Source: Paracraurococcus sp042666655
GTDB taxonomy: Bacteria > Pseudomonadota > Alphaproteobacteria > Acetobacterales > Acetobacteraceae
Assembly: GCF_042666655.1 (NCBI RefSeq)
Contig: NZ_JBHTDE010000001.1
Location: 62,001-126,000, forward strand
Reading direction: 5' to 3'
DNA length: 64,000 nt
Program-made: the position numbers and the translations under genes
The notes under the pieces: model-generated
Databases searched by the model: none
What the model saw: the letters and a program-made list of their open reading frames with translations, nothing else
Told to the model about the DNA's origin: nothing
Shown: piece after piece, positions 41,455 to 51,537 of the stretch
Layout: each line of letters begins with the position of its first letter
How positions within the stretch are numbered: position 1 is the stretch's first letter

Positions 41455-42633
41455 CTACCGGCTTAGTTCGCGGGTCATCGCGTCGATCCCGCCGAGGGTC
41501 AGCGGGAACATCCGCTGTTCCATCAGCCGGTGCAGGATCTGCGCCGACTGGTAGCGCGGCCAGGCCACCTCCGGCATCGGGTTCAGCCAAGCGCTGCGGC
41601 GGAAATGCCCGGTCAGCCGGTGCAGCCAGACCTGGCCGGTCTCCTCGTTCCAGTGCTCCACGCTGCCGCCGGGCTGGATGATCTCGTAAGGCGACATCGC
41701 CCCGTCGCCGACGAAGATCGCCTTGTAGTCCGGGCCGTACTTGCGCAGCACCTCCCAGGTCGAGACCTCGCTCTCCTTGCGCCGGCGGTTGTTGGTCCAG
41801 AGCCGCTCATAGGGGCAGTTGTGGAAGTAGTAGTGCTCGAGGTGCTTGAACTCGGCCCGGCAGGCGGAAAACAGCTCGGCGCAGATGCGGATATGGTCGT
41901 CCATCGACCCGCCGATATCCAGGAACAGCAGCACCTTCACCGTGTTGTGCCGCTCCGGCACCATCTTCAGGTCGAGCGTGCCGGCATTGTTGGCCGTCGC
42001 CCGGATGGTGTCGGGCAGGTCGAGCTCGGTCGCCGCACCCTGCCGGGCGAAGCGGCGCAGCCGGCGCAGCGCCAGCTTCATGTTGCGGGTGCCGATCTCG
42101 ATGTCGCCGTCGAGGTCCTTGAACTCCCGCTTGTCCCAGACCTTCACGGCGCGCCGGTTGCGGCTTTCCTCTTGGCCGATGCGGACGCCCTCGGGGTTGT
42201 AGCCATAGGCCCCGAAGGGCGAGGTGCCGCCGGTGCCGACCCATTTCGACCCACCCTGATGGCGGCCTTTCTGCTCGGCCAGGCGCTGCTTCAACAGCTC
42301 CATCAGCTTGTCGAATCCGCCGGCGGCCTCGATCGCTGCCTTCTCCTCCTCGGTCAGCAGCTTCTCGGACAGCTTGCGCAGCCATTCCTCGGGGATCTGC
42401 TGCTGCGGGTCGCCCTCGGGCGGCTCCAGCCCCTTGAAGGTCTCGGCGAAGACGCGGTCGAAGCGGTCGAGGTGGCGTTCGTCCTTCACCAGCGTGGCAC
42501 GTGACAGGTGGTAGAAATCGTCGACGTTGTAGTCGGCGACGCCCTCCTTCATCCCGCGCAGCAGGGTGAGGTATTCGGTGATGCTGGCCGGGATGCCGGC
42601 GGTCCGCAGCGCGAAGATGAAGTGGGCGAGCAT
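41455..42633 (-). CDS. VWA-domain protein, MoxR partner (CoxE/YehP-like)
   Basis: 392 residues. Starts MLAHFIFALRTAGIPASITEYLTLLRGM, typical of this group; the C-terminal VWA domain has a modified MIDAS (FLDIGGSMDDH, glycine where the usual DxSxS has its first serine) and FVGDGAMSPYE. Partner of the MoxR gene 148 bp upstream on the same strand. MoxR/VWA pairs act in metal insertion or complex maturation; the client is unknown. Confidence 0.82.
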   Translation of the reverse strand: MLAHFIFALRTAGIPASITEYLTLLRGMKEGVADYNVDDFYHLSRATLVKDERHLDRFDRVFAETFKGLEPPEGDPQQQIPEEWLRKLSEKLLTEEEKAAIEAAGGFDKLMELLKQRLAEQKGRHQGGSKWVGTGGTSPFGAYGYNPEGVRIGQEESRNRRAVKVWDKREFKDLDGDIEIGTRNMKLALRRLRRFARQGAATELDLPDTIRATANNAGTLDLKMVPERHNTVKVLLFLDIGGSMDDHIRICAELFSACRAEFKHLEHYYFHNCPYERLWTNNRRRKESEVSTWEVLRKYGPDYKAIFVGDGAMSPYEIIQPGGSVEHWNEETGQVWLHRLTGHFRRSAWLNPMPEVAWPRYQSAQILHRLMEQRMFPLTLGGIDAMTRELSR

Positions 42634-42645
42634 CCGGGCCTCCTC

Positions 42646-42781
42646 GAAGGAAGGTCAGGAGGAGAAGAATTCTCCCCCTGAAACCCCCTCACTTTTTTCT
42701 GTGGGTTGGCCCCTCGACCCGGCCAGACCCGACTCGGAGAAGACGGTGAGTGGGGGGGAGGAATGTCCTCTCCCCCAATCC

Positions 42782-42784
<3 letters not shown>
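42646..42784 (-). repeat. Dispersed inverted-repeat element, copy E (full)
   Basis: Minus strand: TGA stop of moxR, GGATT, hairpin GGGGGAGAGGACATTCCTCC, a middle part with GGGGCCAACCCACAGAAAA, and the mirrored hairpin AGGGGGAGAATTCTTCTCC followed by GACCTTCCTTC. It separates moxR from the VWA gene although they are a functional pair. Confidence 0.7.
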
Positions 42785-43633
<849 letters not shown>

Positions 43634-43807
43634 GCCAGGCCCTCCCGGTATTCGATCCTGAGAGTGTGGGCATCCGCCGGCCGCGGCAAGCCCGGCCTCC
43701 ACAGCATGTGCCTTGGCGGCGAGGCCCCGGCCGGTGTATGGCGCGGGCGTCCGCGGGCCCTGGCCGGCCCGCCAGGACCGGCGGCAAGGATTGGCCGGAG
43801 GGCAGCG

Positions 43808-44113
43808 ATGCACGACCCCATCACCATCCAGGGCACCAAGCCGGAGCTCAGGACCGAGCGGCCGAAGCTGCACAAGGTGCTGCTGGTCAACGACGACTTC
43901 ACCCCGCGCGGCTTCGTGGTCCGCGTCCTGCGGGCGGAATTCCGCATGGCCGAGGAACAGGCCGGCCGGGTGATGATGACCGCCCATCAGCGCGGCGTCT
44001 GCGTGGTCGCGGTCTTCCCCAAGGACGTGGCGGAGGAAAAGGCGACGGCGGCGACCGATGCCGGGCGGCGTGAAGGCTACCCGCTGCTCTTCACCACCGA
44101 GCCGGAGGAATAG
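43808..44113 (+). CDS. clpS: ClpS adaptor of the ClpAP protease
   Basis: 101 residues. KLHKVLLVNDDFTPRGFVVRVLRAEF, MTAHQRGVCVVAVFPKDVAEEKA are ClpS signatures; the DD and H-x-x-G residues form the N-degron pocket. Divergent from moxR. Alphaproteobacteria often have two ClpS; FTPRGFVV rather than TPMEFVV suggests the second type (inference). Confidence 0.9.
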   Translation: MHDPITIQGTKPELRTERPKLHKVLLVNDDFTPRGFVVRVLRAEFRMAEEQAGRVMMTAHQRGVCVVAVFPKDVAEEKATAATDAGRREGYPLLFTTEPEE

Positions 44114-44142
44114 CGGGGGCCCCGCCGAGGCCGGGCCCCCGC
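44113..44142. terminator. Bidirectional hairpin between clpS and the Bug gene
   Basis: GCGGGGGCCC (44113-44122) pairs perfectly with GGGCCCCCGC (44133-44142), loop of ten. It fills the gap between two convergent stops. Confidence 0.65.
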
Positions 44143-44146
44143 GGCT

Positions 44147-45136
44147 TCAGGCCTTGGCCAGCCCGGCCGCCTTCATCGCATCGCCCAGCGCGGCGTCCGC
44201 CTCGGCCAGGGCGCGTCCGGCGCCCGCCGGGTCGGCATAGACCAGGCCAAAGCCGCGCGCGTTCATGAAGTCCTGGTATTCCTTGCTGTCGTAGACCTTC
44301 TTCAACGCGGGGCCGACGGCCGCCACCACCTCGGCCGGCAGCCCGGCCGGCCCGGCGATGATCCGCATGGCGCCGGTGGTGAAGCCGATGCCCATCGCCT
44401 CCTGCAGGGTCGGGATGGCCGGGAAGGCGGACAGCCGCGCCGGTGCCATCACCGCCAGGCTCCGGGCCCGGTTGGCATCCAGCATGGCGCGCGCCTCGGG
44501 CACCGAACAGGTGGTGAAGTCGAGCCCGCCGGCCGCCAGGTCCTGCATCGCCGGCGCCGCGCCGTTCGACGGCACCCAGCGCACATGGTCGGCCTTCAGC
44601 CCGAGCGCGATCAGCCAGCCGGCCAGCGCCAAGTGCCAGATGCCGCCCTGGCCGGTGCCGCTCGCCTTGAACTTGCCGGGCGGGCTGGCCTTGATCGCCT
44701 CGGCCAAGTCCTTGGCGGTCTTGTAGGGGGAGTTGACGTTCACCTGGATGCCCGGCGGGTCGTTGTTCATCTGCCCGAGCGGCGTGAAATTCTTGTAGGT
44801 CACCTCGGTCAGGCCCTGCCAGTGCAGCATGCAGATCTCGGAGGTGATGATGCCGAGCGTGTAGCCGTCCGGGTTGGCCTGCGCGATCGCGGTATGGCCG
44901 ACCACGCCCGAGCCGCCGGTGCGGTTCACCACGTTGAAGGGCTGGCCGAGATCGCGTTCCAGCAGGGTGGCGGCGATGCGGACCACGGCATCGGTGCCGC
45001 CGCCGGCAGCCCAGGGGCAGAGCAGCTGCACAGGCCGGGCCGGCCATTTCGGCTGGGCGAGGACCGGCGTCGCCAGCGGCGAGCCTGCCAGGAGCGTTGC
45101 GCCCGCGAGAAGATGCCGCCGCGTGAAGCCATTCAT
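44147..45136 (-). CDS. Bug-family tripartite tricarboxylate transporter binding protein
   Basis: 329 residues. Signal with twin arginine (FTRRHLLAGATLLAGSPLATPVLA), then WPARPVQLLCPWAAGGGTDAVVR, NRTGGSGVVGH and the GKFKASGTGQGG stretch of Bug periplasmic solute receptors. Start chosen is ATG 45136, seven bases after GAAGGGA; TTG 45142 is in frame. Works with TctA/TctB, encoded 1.9 kb away on the same strand beyond an oppositely oriented peroxidase gene. Ligand unknown; carboxylates are usual. Confidence 0.88.
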   Translation of the reverse strand: MNGFTRRHLLAGATLLAGSPLATPVLAQPKWPARPVQLLCPWAAGGGTDAVVRIAATLLERDLGQPFNVVNRTGGSGVVGHTAIAQANPDGYTLGIITSEICMLHWQGLTEVTYKNFTPLGQMNNDPPGIQVNVNSPYKTAKDLAEAIKASPPGKFKASGTGQGGIWHLALAGWLIALGLKADHVRWVPSNGAAPAMQDLAAGGLDFTTCSVPEARAMLDANRARSLAVMAPARLSAFPAIPTLQEAMGIGFTTGAMRIIAGPAGLPAEVVAAVGPALKKVYDSKEYQDFMNARGFGLVYADPAGAGRALAEADAALGDAMKAAGLAKA

Positions 45137-45240
45137 GGACAATCCCTTCGATCGTTTCCGTTGCGGCGCAGCCTAACAGCCGAACCGGAGGCCGGGGAGG
45201 GGCAAAGCGCCGCCCCCGCGGCGACGTGCCCCGATCCAGG

Positions 45241-45262
45241 CCGCACGTCACGGAGCGTGCGG
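45241..45262. promoter_or_regulatory. Inverted repeat between Bug and peroxidase genes
   Basis: CCGCACG-N8-CGTGCGG, perfect 7-bp arms, in the 201-bp divergent gap. Could be an operator for either gene or a transcript hairpin; an ATCGATAG patch follows at 45280. Confidence 0.35.
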
Positions 45263-45337
45263 TGCGGCACAGTGGACCCATCGATAGTTTCTTAGCTTGC
45301 CGAAGTGTTGGGGAGGCCCTTCAAGGAGAGACGAGCC

Positions 45338-46915
45338 ATGCAGGACGCATCGAAGTTCAAGGCGACCCACCGCAGCGGCCACGGGCATGGCCCGCGGCAT
45401 GACGTCGTCCCGCCGACCGGCGTGACCTTCAAGGCCGGGCGCTTCGGCCGCATGATCCCGGAACTGACCCATGCGCTGGAGCCGCCGGACGCCGCCCTGG
45501 GCGAACTCGGCCTCGCCATGCTGGACAAGGATGACGCGGCCTCCGCCGACAATCCCAATATCCCGGCCGGCTATACCTATCTCGGCCAGTTCATCGACCA
45601 TGACATCACGCTCGACACCACGACGCTGACCGAGGTGGCGCAGGATCCCACGGCGATCGAGAATTTCCGCACGCCGCGGCTCGACCTCGACAGCGTCTAC
45701 GGCTTCGGCCCGCGCGCCCAGCCCTCGCTCTACGACCGGAACAGCCCGGGCCGGGCGAAGCTGCTGGTCGGCACCACCAGCGAGCCGGGCTTCCCGACGC
45801 CCGGCGCGGCCGGCCTGCCGCACGACCTGCCGCGCAACGCCCAGGGCTTCGCCATCATCGGCGACGAGCGCAACGACGAGAACCTGCTGGTCGCGCAGAC
45901 CCATGTCGCCTTCCTGCGCTTCCACAACGCCATCGTCGATCAGCTGGTCGGCACCGTGCCGGACGCGCGGTTGTTCGACACCGCGCGGCGGCATGTCGTC
46001 GACCTGTACCAGGCGATGGTGCTGCGCGACTTCCTGACCAAGCTCTGCGACGTGAACGACATCGCCGCCGCGGTCGACCGCCGCCGCTTCTTCCGCTTCG
46101 AGACCTTCGGCGCCTTCGGCCAGCCCTACATGCCGATCGAGTTCTCGGCGGCGGCCTATCGGCTGGGCCATTCCATGGTGCGGCGGACCTACAGCCACAA
46201 CCGCATCTTCCGGCCGGGCAACCCGCCGGCGCCGCCGGGCAGCTTCGACCTGCTCTTCCTGTTCACCGCCAAGTCGGGGCAGATCGGGGTGGTGCCGGGG
46301 CCGACGCCGGCCAACAAGCCGACCCTGCCCGGCGACTGGATCATCGACTGGCGCCGGTTCCTCGATTTCGGCACGACCGACACGGCGGACGGCTTCACGC
46401 TGAACCACGCGCGCCGGCTCGACCCCTATCTGGCGACGGAACTGCACAGCCTGCCGACCGGCGCCGGGACGCCCACGCCCGACAGCAGCCTGGCGGTGAT
46501 GAACCTGCGCCGCGGGGTGAAGATGAAGCTGCCCGCGGCGCAGCACCTGGCCCGCTTCATGGGGGTCGAGGTGCTGAGCCCGGATGCCATCGCCACCAAG
46601 GCGGATGGCGCGGTGGCGAAGCAGCACGGCCTGCATCTGCGCACGCCGCTCTGGTACTACATCCTGAAGGAGGCCGACGTGACGCAGGGCGGCATGCGGC
46701 TCGGCCCGCTCGGCAGCGCGCTGGTCGCCGAGACCTTCGTCGGGCTGCTGCAGGGCGACCCCGACAGCCTGCTGTCGCGCAACCCCGGCTGGCGCTTCGG
46801 CCAGCCCATCCCGGGCCTGCTGCCGCCGGGCGCCGATGTCGGCTTCAGCTTCGCCGACCTGGTCGCCATCGCCGCCGGCGGGCGCGAGAAGGAGAAGCTG
46901 AGCCCGATCGGCTAG
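45338..46915 (+). CDS. Animal-type haem peroxidase family protein
   Basis: 525 residues from ATG 45338 with AAGGAGAG upstream. Family features: YLGQFIDHDITLD (distal histidine/aspartate), VAFLRFHNAIVDQL, and RLGHSMVRRTYSHN (proximal histidine). Bacterial peroxidase-cyclooxygenase-superfamily proteins of this type are mostly uncharacterised. No signal peptide is evident. It lies between the Bug gene and tctA, on the other strand. Confidence 0.85.
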   Translation: MQDASKFKATHRSGHGHGPRHDVVPPTGVTFKAGRFGRMIPELTHALEPPDAALGELGLAMLDKDDAASADNPNIPAGYTYLGQFIDHDITLDTTTLTEVAQDPTAIENFRTPRLDLDSVYGFGPRAQPSLYDRNSPGRAKLLVGTTSEPGFPTPGAAGLPHDLPRNAQGFAIIGDERNDENLLVAQTHVAFLRFHNAIVDQLVGTVPDARLFDTARRHVVDLYQAMVLRDFLTKLCDVNDIAAAVDRRRFFRFETFGAFGQPYMPIEFSAAAYRLGHSMVRRTYSHNRIFRPGNPPAPPGSFDLLFLFTAKSGQIGVVPGPTPANKPTLPGDWIIDWRRFLDFGTTDTADGFTLNHARRLDPYLATELHSLPTGAGTPTPDSSLAVMNLRRGVKMKLPAAQHLARFMGVEVLSPDAIATKADGAVAKQHGLHLRTPLWYYILKEADVTQGGMRLGPLGSALVAETFVGLLQGDPDSLLSRNPGWRFGQPIPGLLPPGADVGFSFADLVAIAAGGREKEKLSPIG

Positions 46916-46932
46916 CCGATCGGGCCAGAAAG

Positions 46933-46960
46933 CAGGGGCCACCGCTGGTGGTGGCCCCTG
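46933..46960. terminator. Bidirectional hairpin between peroxidase and tctA
   Basis: CAGGGGCCACC (46933-46943) pairs perfectly with GGTGGCCCCTG (46950-46960), loop of six, between convergent stops. Confidence 0.65.
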
Positions 46961-46998
46961 GACCGGTGCGGGCCCCCGTCCCGGCATGCCCCGTCAGG

Positions 46999-48507
46999 TC
47001 AGCCCGTCGCGCCCCGGACGGCCGCGCCGCCCCGCCGGCGATTCCAGAGCCAGACACCGAGCGGCCAGAGCAGCGCGCCGAAGGTCAGAGCCGCCAGCAC
47101 GCCGGACACCGGGCGCTCGAAGAAGGGCAGGATGTCGCCATCCGACTTGATGAGGGAGGTGACGAAATTCTGCTCAACCATGGTCCCCATCACGATCCCC
47201 AGCACCAGGGCGGCGACGGGGTAGCCGTTGCGCTCCATCACGAAGCCGAGGATGCCGAAGACGCCTACCAGCAGCACCGAGAACAGGTTGCTGCCGGTGG
47301 CGAAGGCACCGACCGCGCAGAGCAGCAGGATCACCGGCATCACCCCGGCCCGCGGTGCCCGCAGCACGGTGCTGGCCAGCCGGATCATGATGATGCCGAG
47401 CGGGATCATGATGATGTTGGCGATGATGAAGATCAGGTACAGCGCATACATGCTGGACGCGCGTTCGGTGAACAGCGTCGGGCCGGGGTTCAGCCCCTTC
47501 ATGTAGAGCACGCCGATGGCGATCGCGGTGATGGTGTCGCCCGGGATGCCGAACAGCAGGCTGGGCACCCAGCCCGAGGCGAGCGAGGCGTTGTTGGAAG
47601 CGCCCGCTTCCACCAGCCCCTCCGGGTGGCCGGTGCCGAAGAGCTCCGGCGTCTTCGAGAAGCGCTTCGACATGGCGTAGCTGACCCAGGCCGCCATGTC
47701 GGCGCCGGCGCCCGGCAGCACGCCGATGATGACGCCGATGAAATTGCCCCGCCACATCGGCCCCTGGTACTTCTTGGTCAGCATCCACTGGTTCGCCAGG
47801 ATGCTGCCGAACTTCCGCTTCGGCAGCGGCGGTGGCTCCGCCGTCACCATGGCCCGCATGACCTCGCTGACCGCGAAGACGCCGACGAGGGCCGGGATCG
47901 GCTCGATCCCGCCCAGCAGGTCCGTGAGCCCGAAGGTGAAGCGTGGCGTCCCCGCCGGGTTCTCCATGCCGATGCAGGAGACCAGCAGGCCGAGCAGCAT
48001 GGAGGCGATGGCCTTGATCGGCGAGGAGCGGGCGACCAGCGTCGCGCACATCAGGCCAAGGAAGGCGAGCCAGAAATACTCGTAGGTCGAGAAGGACAGC
48101 GCCATCTCGGCGAGCAGCGGCGCCATCAGCACGAGCGAGAGGGTGCCGACGACGCCACCGATCGCCGAGAACCAGAGGCCGGCGCCGAGCGCCATCTCCG
48201 CCTGGCCCTTGCGGGTCATGGCATAGGCCTCGTCGGTATAGGCGGCGGAGGCCGGCGTGCCGGGGATGCGCAGCAGGCAGCCCGGGATGTCGCCCGAGAA
48301 GATCGCCATGGCCGAGGCCGTGATGATCGTGGCGATGGCGGCGATCGGCGACAGCCAGAAGGTCACCGGCACCAGCAGCGCGGTCGCCATGGTGGCCGAC
48401 AGGCCGGGCAGCGAGCCCACCACCAGCCCGTAGATCGCCGAGGCCAGGATGGCGACGATAACGTCAACCTGCGCCACCATGCGGCAGGCTTCGAGAAGGT
48501 CCATCAT
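46999..48507 (-). CDS. tctA: Tripartite tricarboxylate transporter, large membrane subunit
   Basis: 502 residues with about twelve helices. VVGSLPGLSATMATALLVPVTFWLSP, SGDIPGCLLRIPGTPASAAY and PSLLFGIPGDTITAIAIG are TctA signatures with their glycine/proline-rich loops. Follows tctB on the minus strand after seven bases. A neighbouring ATG at 48504 is equally possible as start. Confidence 0.93.
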   Translation of the reverse strand: MMDLLEACRMVAQVDVIVAILASAIYGLVVGSLPGLSATMATALLVPVTFWLSPIAAIATIITASAMAIFSGDIPGCLLRIPGTPASAAYTDEAYAMTRKGQAEMALGAGLWFSAIGGVVGTLSLVLMAPLLAEMALSFSTYEYFWLAFLGLMCATLVARSSPIKAIASMLLGLLVSCIGMENPAGTPRFTFGLTDLLGGIEPIPALVGVFAVSEVMRAMVTAEPPPLPKRKFGSILANQWMLTKKYQGPMWRGNFIGVIIGVLPGAGADMAAWVSYAMSKRFSKTPELFGTGHPEGLVEAGASNNASLASGWVPSLLFGIPGDTITAIAIGVLYMKGLNPGPTLFTERASSMYALYLIFIIANIIMIPLGIIMIRLASTVLRAPRAGVMPVILLLCAVGAFATGSNLFSVLLVGVFGILGFVMERNGYPVAALVLGIVMGTMVEQNFVTSLIKSDGDILPFFERPVSGVLAALTFGALLWPLGVWLWNRRRGGAAVRGATG

Positions 48508-48514
48508 GTCGGGG

Positions 48515-48982
48515 TCACCACGGGGCCGGCAGGACGCCCGCGGGCAGCGGCACCCGCAGCAGCTTGTAGAAGGCGAGATGCACCAGCAGGGGGGCCACGA
48601 TGGCGACCGGCACCGCCAGCCGCGGCCGGGCACCCAGCGCCAGGGCGGCGAGGAAGACCATGACCGCGCCGGTCAGCAGGAAGCCCAGCGGCTCCGAGGC
48701 ATAGGCGTAGAAGGCCAGCAAGGCCGGCGGGACCAGGGCGCGCAGCCCGCCGAGCCGCCAGGGGCCGGGGCCGGCGGCCTCCTCCTCGGGGGCCTCGAAG
48801 CTCCGGCCGATGCCGAAGGCGATGAGCGCGCCGCAGATGATGAGGCCGCTGCCGATGACGATGGGGAAGGCGGATGGGCCGACATCCTGGCCGGGCACGC
48901 CCGGCAGGCGGGAGCCCACGATGGCGGCCGCCGCGCCCAGGCCCGCGAGGACCGCGCCGGTGACCCGGTCGGACAGATGCAC
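48515..48982 (-). CDS. tctB: Tripartite tricarboxylate transporter, small membrane subunit
   Basis: 155 residues from GTG 48982 (AGGAGAA upstream), four helices: VTGAVLAGLGAAAAIVGSRLPG, IVIGSGLIICGALIAFGIG, PALLAFYAYASEPLGFLLTGAVMVFL, VAIVAPLLVHLAFYKLLRVPLPAG. The last motif is the usual TctB ending. Forms a complex with TctA. Confidence 0.88.
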   Translation of the reverse strand: MHLSDRVTGAVLAGLGAAAAIVGSRLPGVPGQDVGPSAFPIVIGSGLIICGALIAFGIGRSFEAPEEEAAGPGPWRLGGLRALVPPALLAFYAYASEPLGFLLTGAVMVFLAALALGARPRLAVPVAIVAPLLVHLAFYKLLRVPLPAGVLPAPW

Positions 48983-49138
48983 TGAGTTCTCCTGGGGTGG
49001 TTTCCTTGGGCAGCAGTCTAGACGACCCGGCGGATCACTCCAGGCCCCCCGGCGCGGATTTGTCCTGGGCGCCGGGCCGGGCCATGATCGGCCCAACGGC
49101 AAGGCCCCGGAGACGTCCCCCATGAGTTGCACCGAAGC

Positions 49139-50095
49139 ATGAGCATCGCCTGGCACGGGTTGCTTGATTCGATCGAGACCACCGAGGCCGGGTTGCAGGC
49201 CGCCGGCTACATCGCCAACCGGCAGATCTCCACCGCCCTCTACCTCGCCCACCACCTGCGCAAGCCCATCCTGGTCGAAGGCCCGGCCGGCGTCGGCAAG
49301 ACCGAGCTCGCCAAGGCCGCGGCCTCCTGGCTCGGCCTGCCGCTGATCCGCATGCAGTGCTACGAGGGGCTGGACGAGTCGAAGGCGCTGTACGAGTGGA
49401 AGTACGGAAAGCAGCTGCTCTACACCCAGATCCTCAAGGACCGGCTGGGCAGCGTGCTCGGCGAGGAGCCGGGGATGGAGGCGGCGATGCGCCGGCTGCA
49501 CGGCGTCAGCGACCTCTTCTTCTCGGAGGAATTCCTCGAACCCCGGCCGCTGCTGAAGGCGCTGCGGGAGCCGGGCGGGGCGGTGCTGCTGATCGACGAG
49601 GTGGACAAGGCCGACCAGGAGTTCGAGGCCTTCCTGCTCGAGCTGCTGTCCGACTACCAGGTCAGCATCCCGGAGATCGGCACCATCAAGGCCGATGTCG
49701 CGCCGATCGTCATCCTGACCTCGAATTCGATGCGCGACCTGGGCGACGCGCTGAAGCGGCGCTGCCTGCACCTGCATATCGGCCTGCCGGACGCGCGGCT
49801 GGAGGCGCGGATCATCGCCTCCCGCGTCCCCGACGCGGCCGAGGACCTGCGCCGGCAGCTGGTGGCCTTCGTGCAGCAGCTGCGCGCGCTCGACCTGAAG
49901 AAGCTGCCCTCGGTCAGCGAGACCATCGACTGGGCGCGCGTCCTGGTGCTGCTGCATGCGGCGCAGCTCGACCACGCCATGGTGCGGGACACCCTGAACG
50001 TGCTGCTGAAATTCGAGAGCGACATCGAGGCGGCGGCGCCGCAGGTCGGCGAGCTGCTGCTGAAGGCGAAGCGGGAGGCGGTTCCGGTACGCTGA
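49139..50095 (+). CDS. MoxR-family AAA+ ATPase (CoxD-like)
   Basis: 318 residues. Walker A VEGPAGVGKTELA, the QCYEGLDESKALYEWKYGKQLLY block and Walker B VLLIDEVDKADQEFE are typical of CoxD-type MoxR proteins from carbon-monoxide dehydrogenase/molybdenum hydroxylase gene sets. The stop overlaps the start of the VWA partner. A molybdopterin hydroxylase gene lies at 62.3-64 kb, but not adjacent. Confidence 0.88.
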   Translation: MSIAWHGLLDSIETTEAGLQAAGYIANRQISTALYLAHHLRKPILVEGPAGVGKTELAKAAASWLGLPLIRMQCYEGLDESKALYEWKYGKQLLYTQILKDRLGSVLGEEPGMEAAMRRLHGVSDLFFSEEFLEPRPLLKALREPGGAVLLIDEVDKADQEFEAFLLELLSDYQVSIPEIGTIKADVAPIVILTSNSMRDLGDALKRRCLHLHIGLPDARLEARIIASRVPDAAEDLRRQLVAFVQQLRALDLKKLPSVSETIDWARVLVLLHAAQLDHAMVRDTLNVLLKFESDIEAAAPQVGELLLKAKREAVPVR

Positions 50096-51459
50096 TGGCC
50101 CCCGCTTCGATGGAAGGCCCGCTCCTCGACTTCTTCCGGGCTGCCCGCGGCGCCGGCCTGCGGATCTCCCCGGCCGAGAGCATCGACGCGACCCGCGCGG
50201 CGCAGGTGGTCGGCTTCGCCGACCGCGAAAGGCTGCGGGATACCCTGGCCATCGTCATGGCCAAGACGGTGGAGGAGAAGCGCGAATTCGGCGCGGTCTT
50301 CGACCTGTTCTTCAAGCGCGGCGACTTCGCCGCGGCCGAGCCGGAGGCGCCTGAGGCCGGCAGCCCCCCGTCCGGCGCGCAGCCGCAGACGGGCGGCGAG
50401 GGCGAAGGGGGTGGCGGCGGCCAGCTGGCGCAGATGCTGCTGGCCGGCGACCAGGCGGCGCTGGCCGCGGCGGTGGAGCAGGCGGCGGCCGAGGCCGGCC
50501 TGTCCAACATCGCGCTGTTCACCCAGGTGAACCTCTTCACCCGCCGCATCCTGGAACGCATGGGGTTGCAGGCGCTGGAACGCGCCATCGCCGCGGCGCC
50601 GGAGGCCGAGCGCAGCGGCCGCCTCCGCCAGGGCCGCGAGCGGCTGCGCGAGCAGGTCAAGGCCTTCGTCGAGCAGAACCTCGCGCTCTATGCCCGCGGC
50701 GAGAACGAGGCCTTCCGTGAGCGGATGCTGACCCAGACCCGGCTCTCGGCCATCGACCGGCGCGACCACGAACGGATGCGGCTGCTGGTCCGCGCCATGG
50801 CCCGTAGGCTGGCGACGCAATACGGCCGCAACCGCAAGCGCGACCGCCGCGGCGTGCTCGACGTGCGGCGCACGCTCCGGCGCAACATGGGCTGGGACGG
50901 CATCCCATTCTTCACGATCTGGAAGCAGGAGCGCATCCAGAAGCCGAAGCTGGTGGTGCTCTGCGACGTCAGCGGCTCGGTCGCCGCCATTGCGCAGTTC
51001 CTGCTGCTATTCCTCTATTCGCTGAACGAGGCGCTGTCCGGCCTGCGGGCCTTCGCCTTCTCCGGCAACCTCGTCGACGTGTCCGAGATCCTCGAGCGCA
51101 ACCCGATCGAGGCGGCGATCCCGGAGGTCATGGCGCGGGCCGGCTTTGGCTCCTCCAACTACGGCATGGCGCTGGTCGATTTCGAGACCGCGCATATGCG
51201 GCTGCTGGACAGCCAGACGACGGTGATCATCCTGGGCGACGGCCGCGGCAACCGGACCGAAGCGCGGGTCGATGTCCTGACCCGCATGGCCGACCGGGCG
51301 AAGCAGATCGTCTGGCTGAACCCGGAATACCGCACGCTGTGGGGGACGGGCGATTCCGACATGCTGCGCTATGCGCCGCATTGCCGGGTGACGGCGGTGT
51401 GCAACACCTTGCAGCACCTGGAGCGGGTGATCGGGGAGCTGCTGCGGGACGGCGGGTAA
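50095..51459 (+). CDS. VWA-domain protein, CoxE-like
   Basis: 454 residues. N-terminal LLDFFRAARGAGLRISPAESIDATRA, a Gly/Pro/Glu-rich spacer (about 80-110), basic RRLATQYGRNRKRDRRGVLDVRRTLRRN and a VWA domain with MIDAS CDVSGSVAA and ILGDGRGNRTE. Coupled to the MoxR gene (TGATG). CoxE with CoxD matures the active site of CO dehydrogenase in Oligotropha; the client here is unknown. Confidence 0.87.
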   Translation: MAPASMEGPLLDFFRAARGAGLRISPAESIDATRAAQVVGFADRERLRDTLAIVMAKTVEEKREFGAVFDLFFKRGDFAAAEPEAPEAGSPPSGAQPQTGGEGEGGGGGQLAQMLLAGDQAALAAAVEQAAAEAGLSNIALFTQVNLFTRRILERMGLQALERAIAAAPEAERSGRLRQGRERLREQVKAFVEQNLALYARGENEAFRERMLTQTRLSAIDRRDHERMRLLVRAMARRLATQYGRNRKRDRRGVLDVRRTLRRNMGWDGIPFFTIWKQERIQKPKLVVLCDVSGSVAAIAQFLLLFLYSLNEALSGLRAFAFSGNLVDVSEILERNPIEAAIPEVMARAGFGSSNYGMALVDFETAHMRLLDSQTTVIILGDGRGNRTEARVDVLTRMADRAKQIVWLNPEYRTLWGTGDSDMLRYAPHCRVTAVCNTLQHLERVIGELLRDGG

Positions 51460-51537
51460 CGCCGCGCGGCAGATGCCGACGCGGAAAATTGGATGAGGGG
51501 GCCTGTGGGGGAATACTTTCTCCCCCAGCCTTGCCTA
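51460..51537 (-). repeat. Dispersed inverted-repeat element, copy F (half)
   Basis: Minus strand: TAG stop of the dehydrogenase gene, GCAAGGCT, hairpin GGGGGAGAAAGTATTCCCCC, and the core GGCATCTGCCGCGCGGCG, which runs up to the stop codon of the convergent VWA gene. The distal hairpin is missing. Serves as the only spacer between the two genes. Confidence 0.7.
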
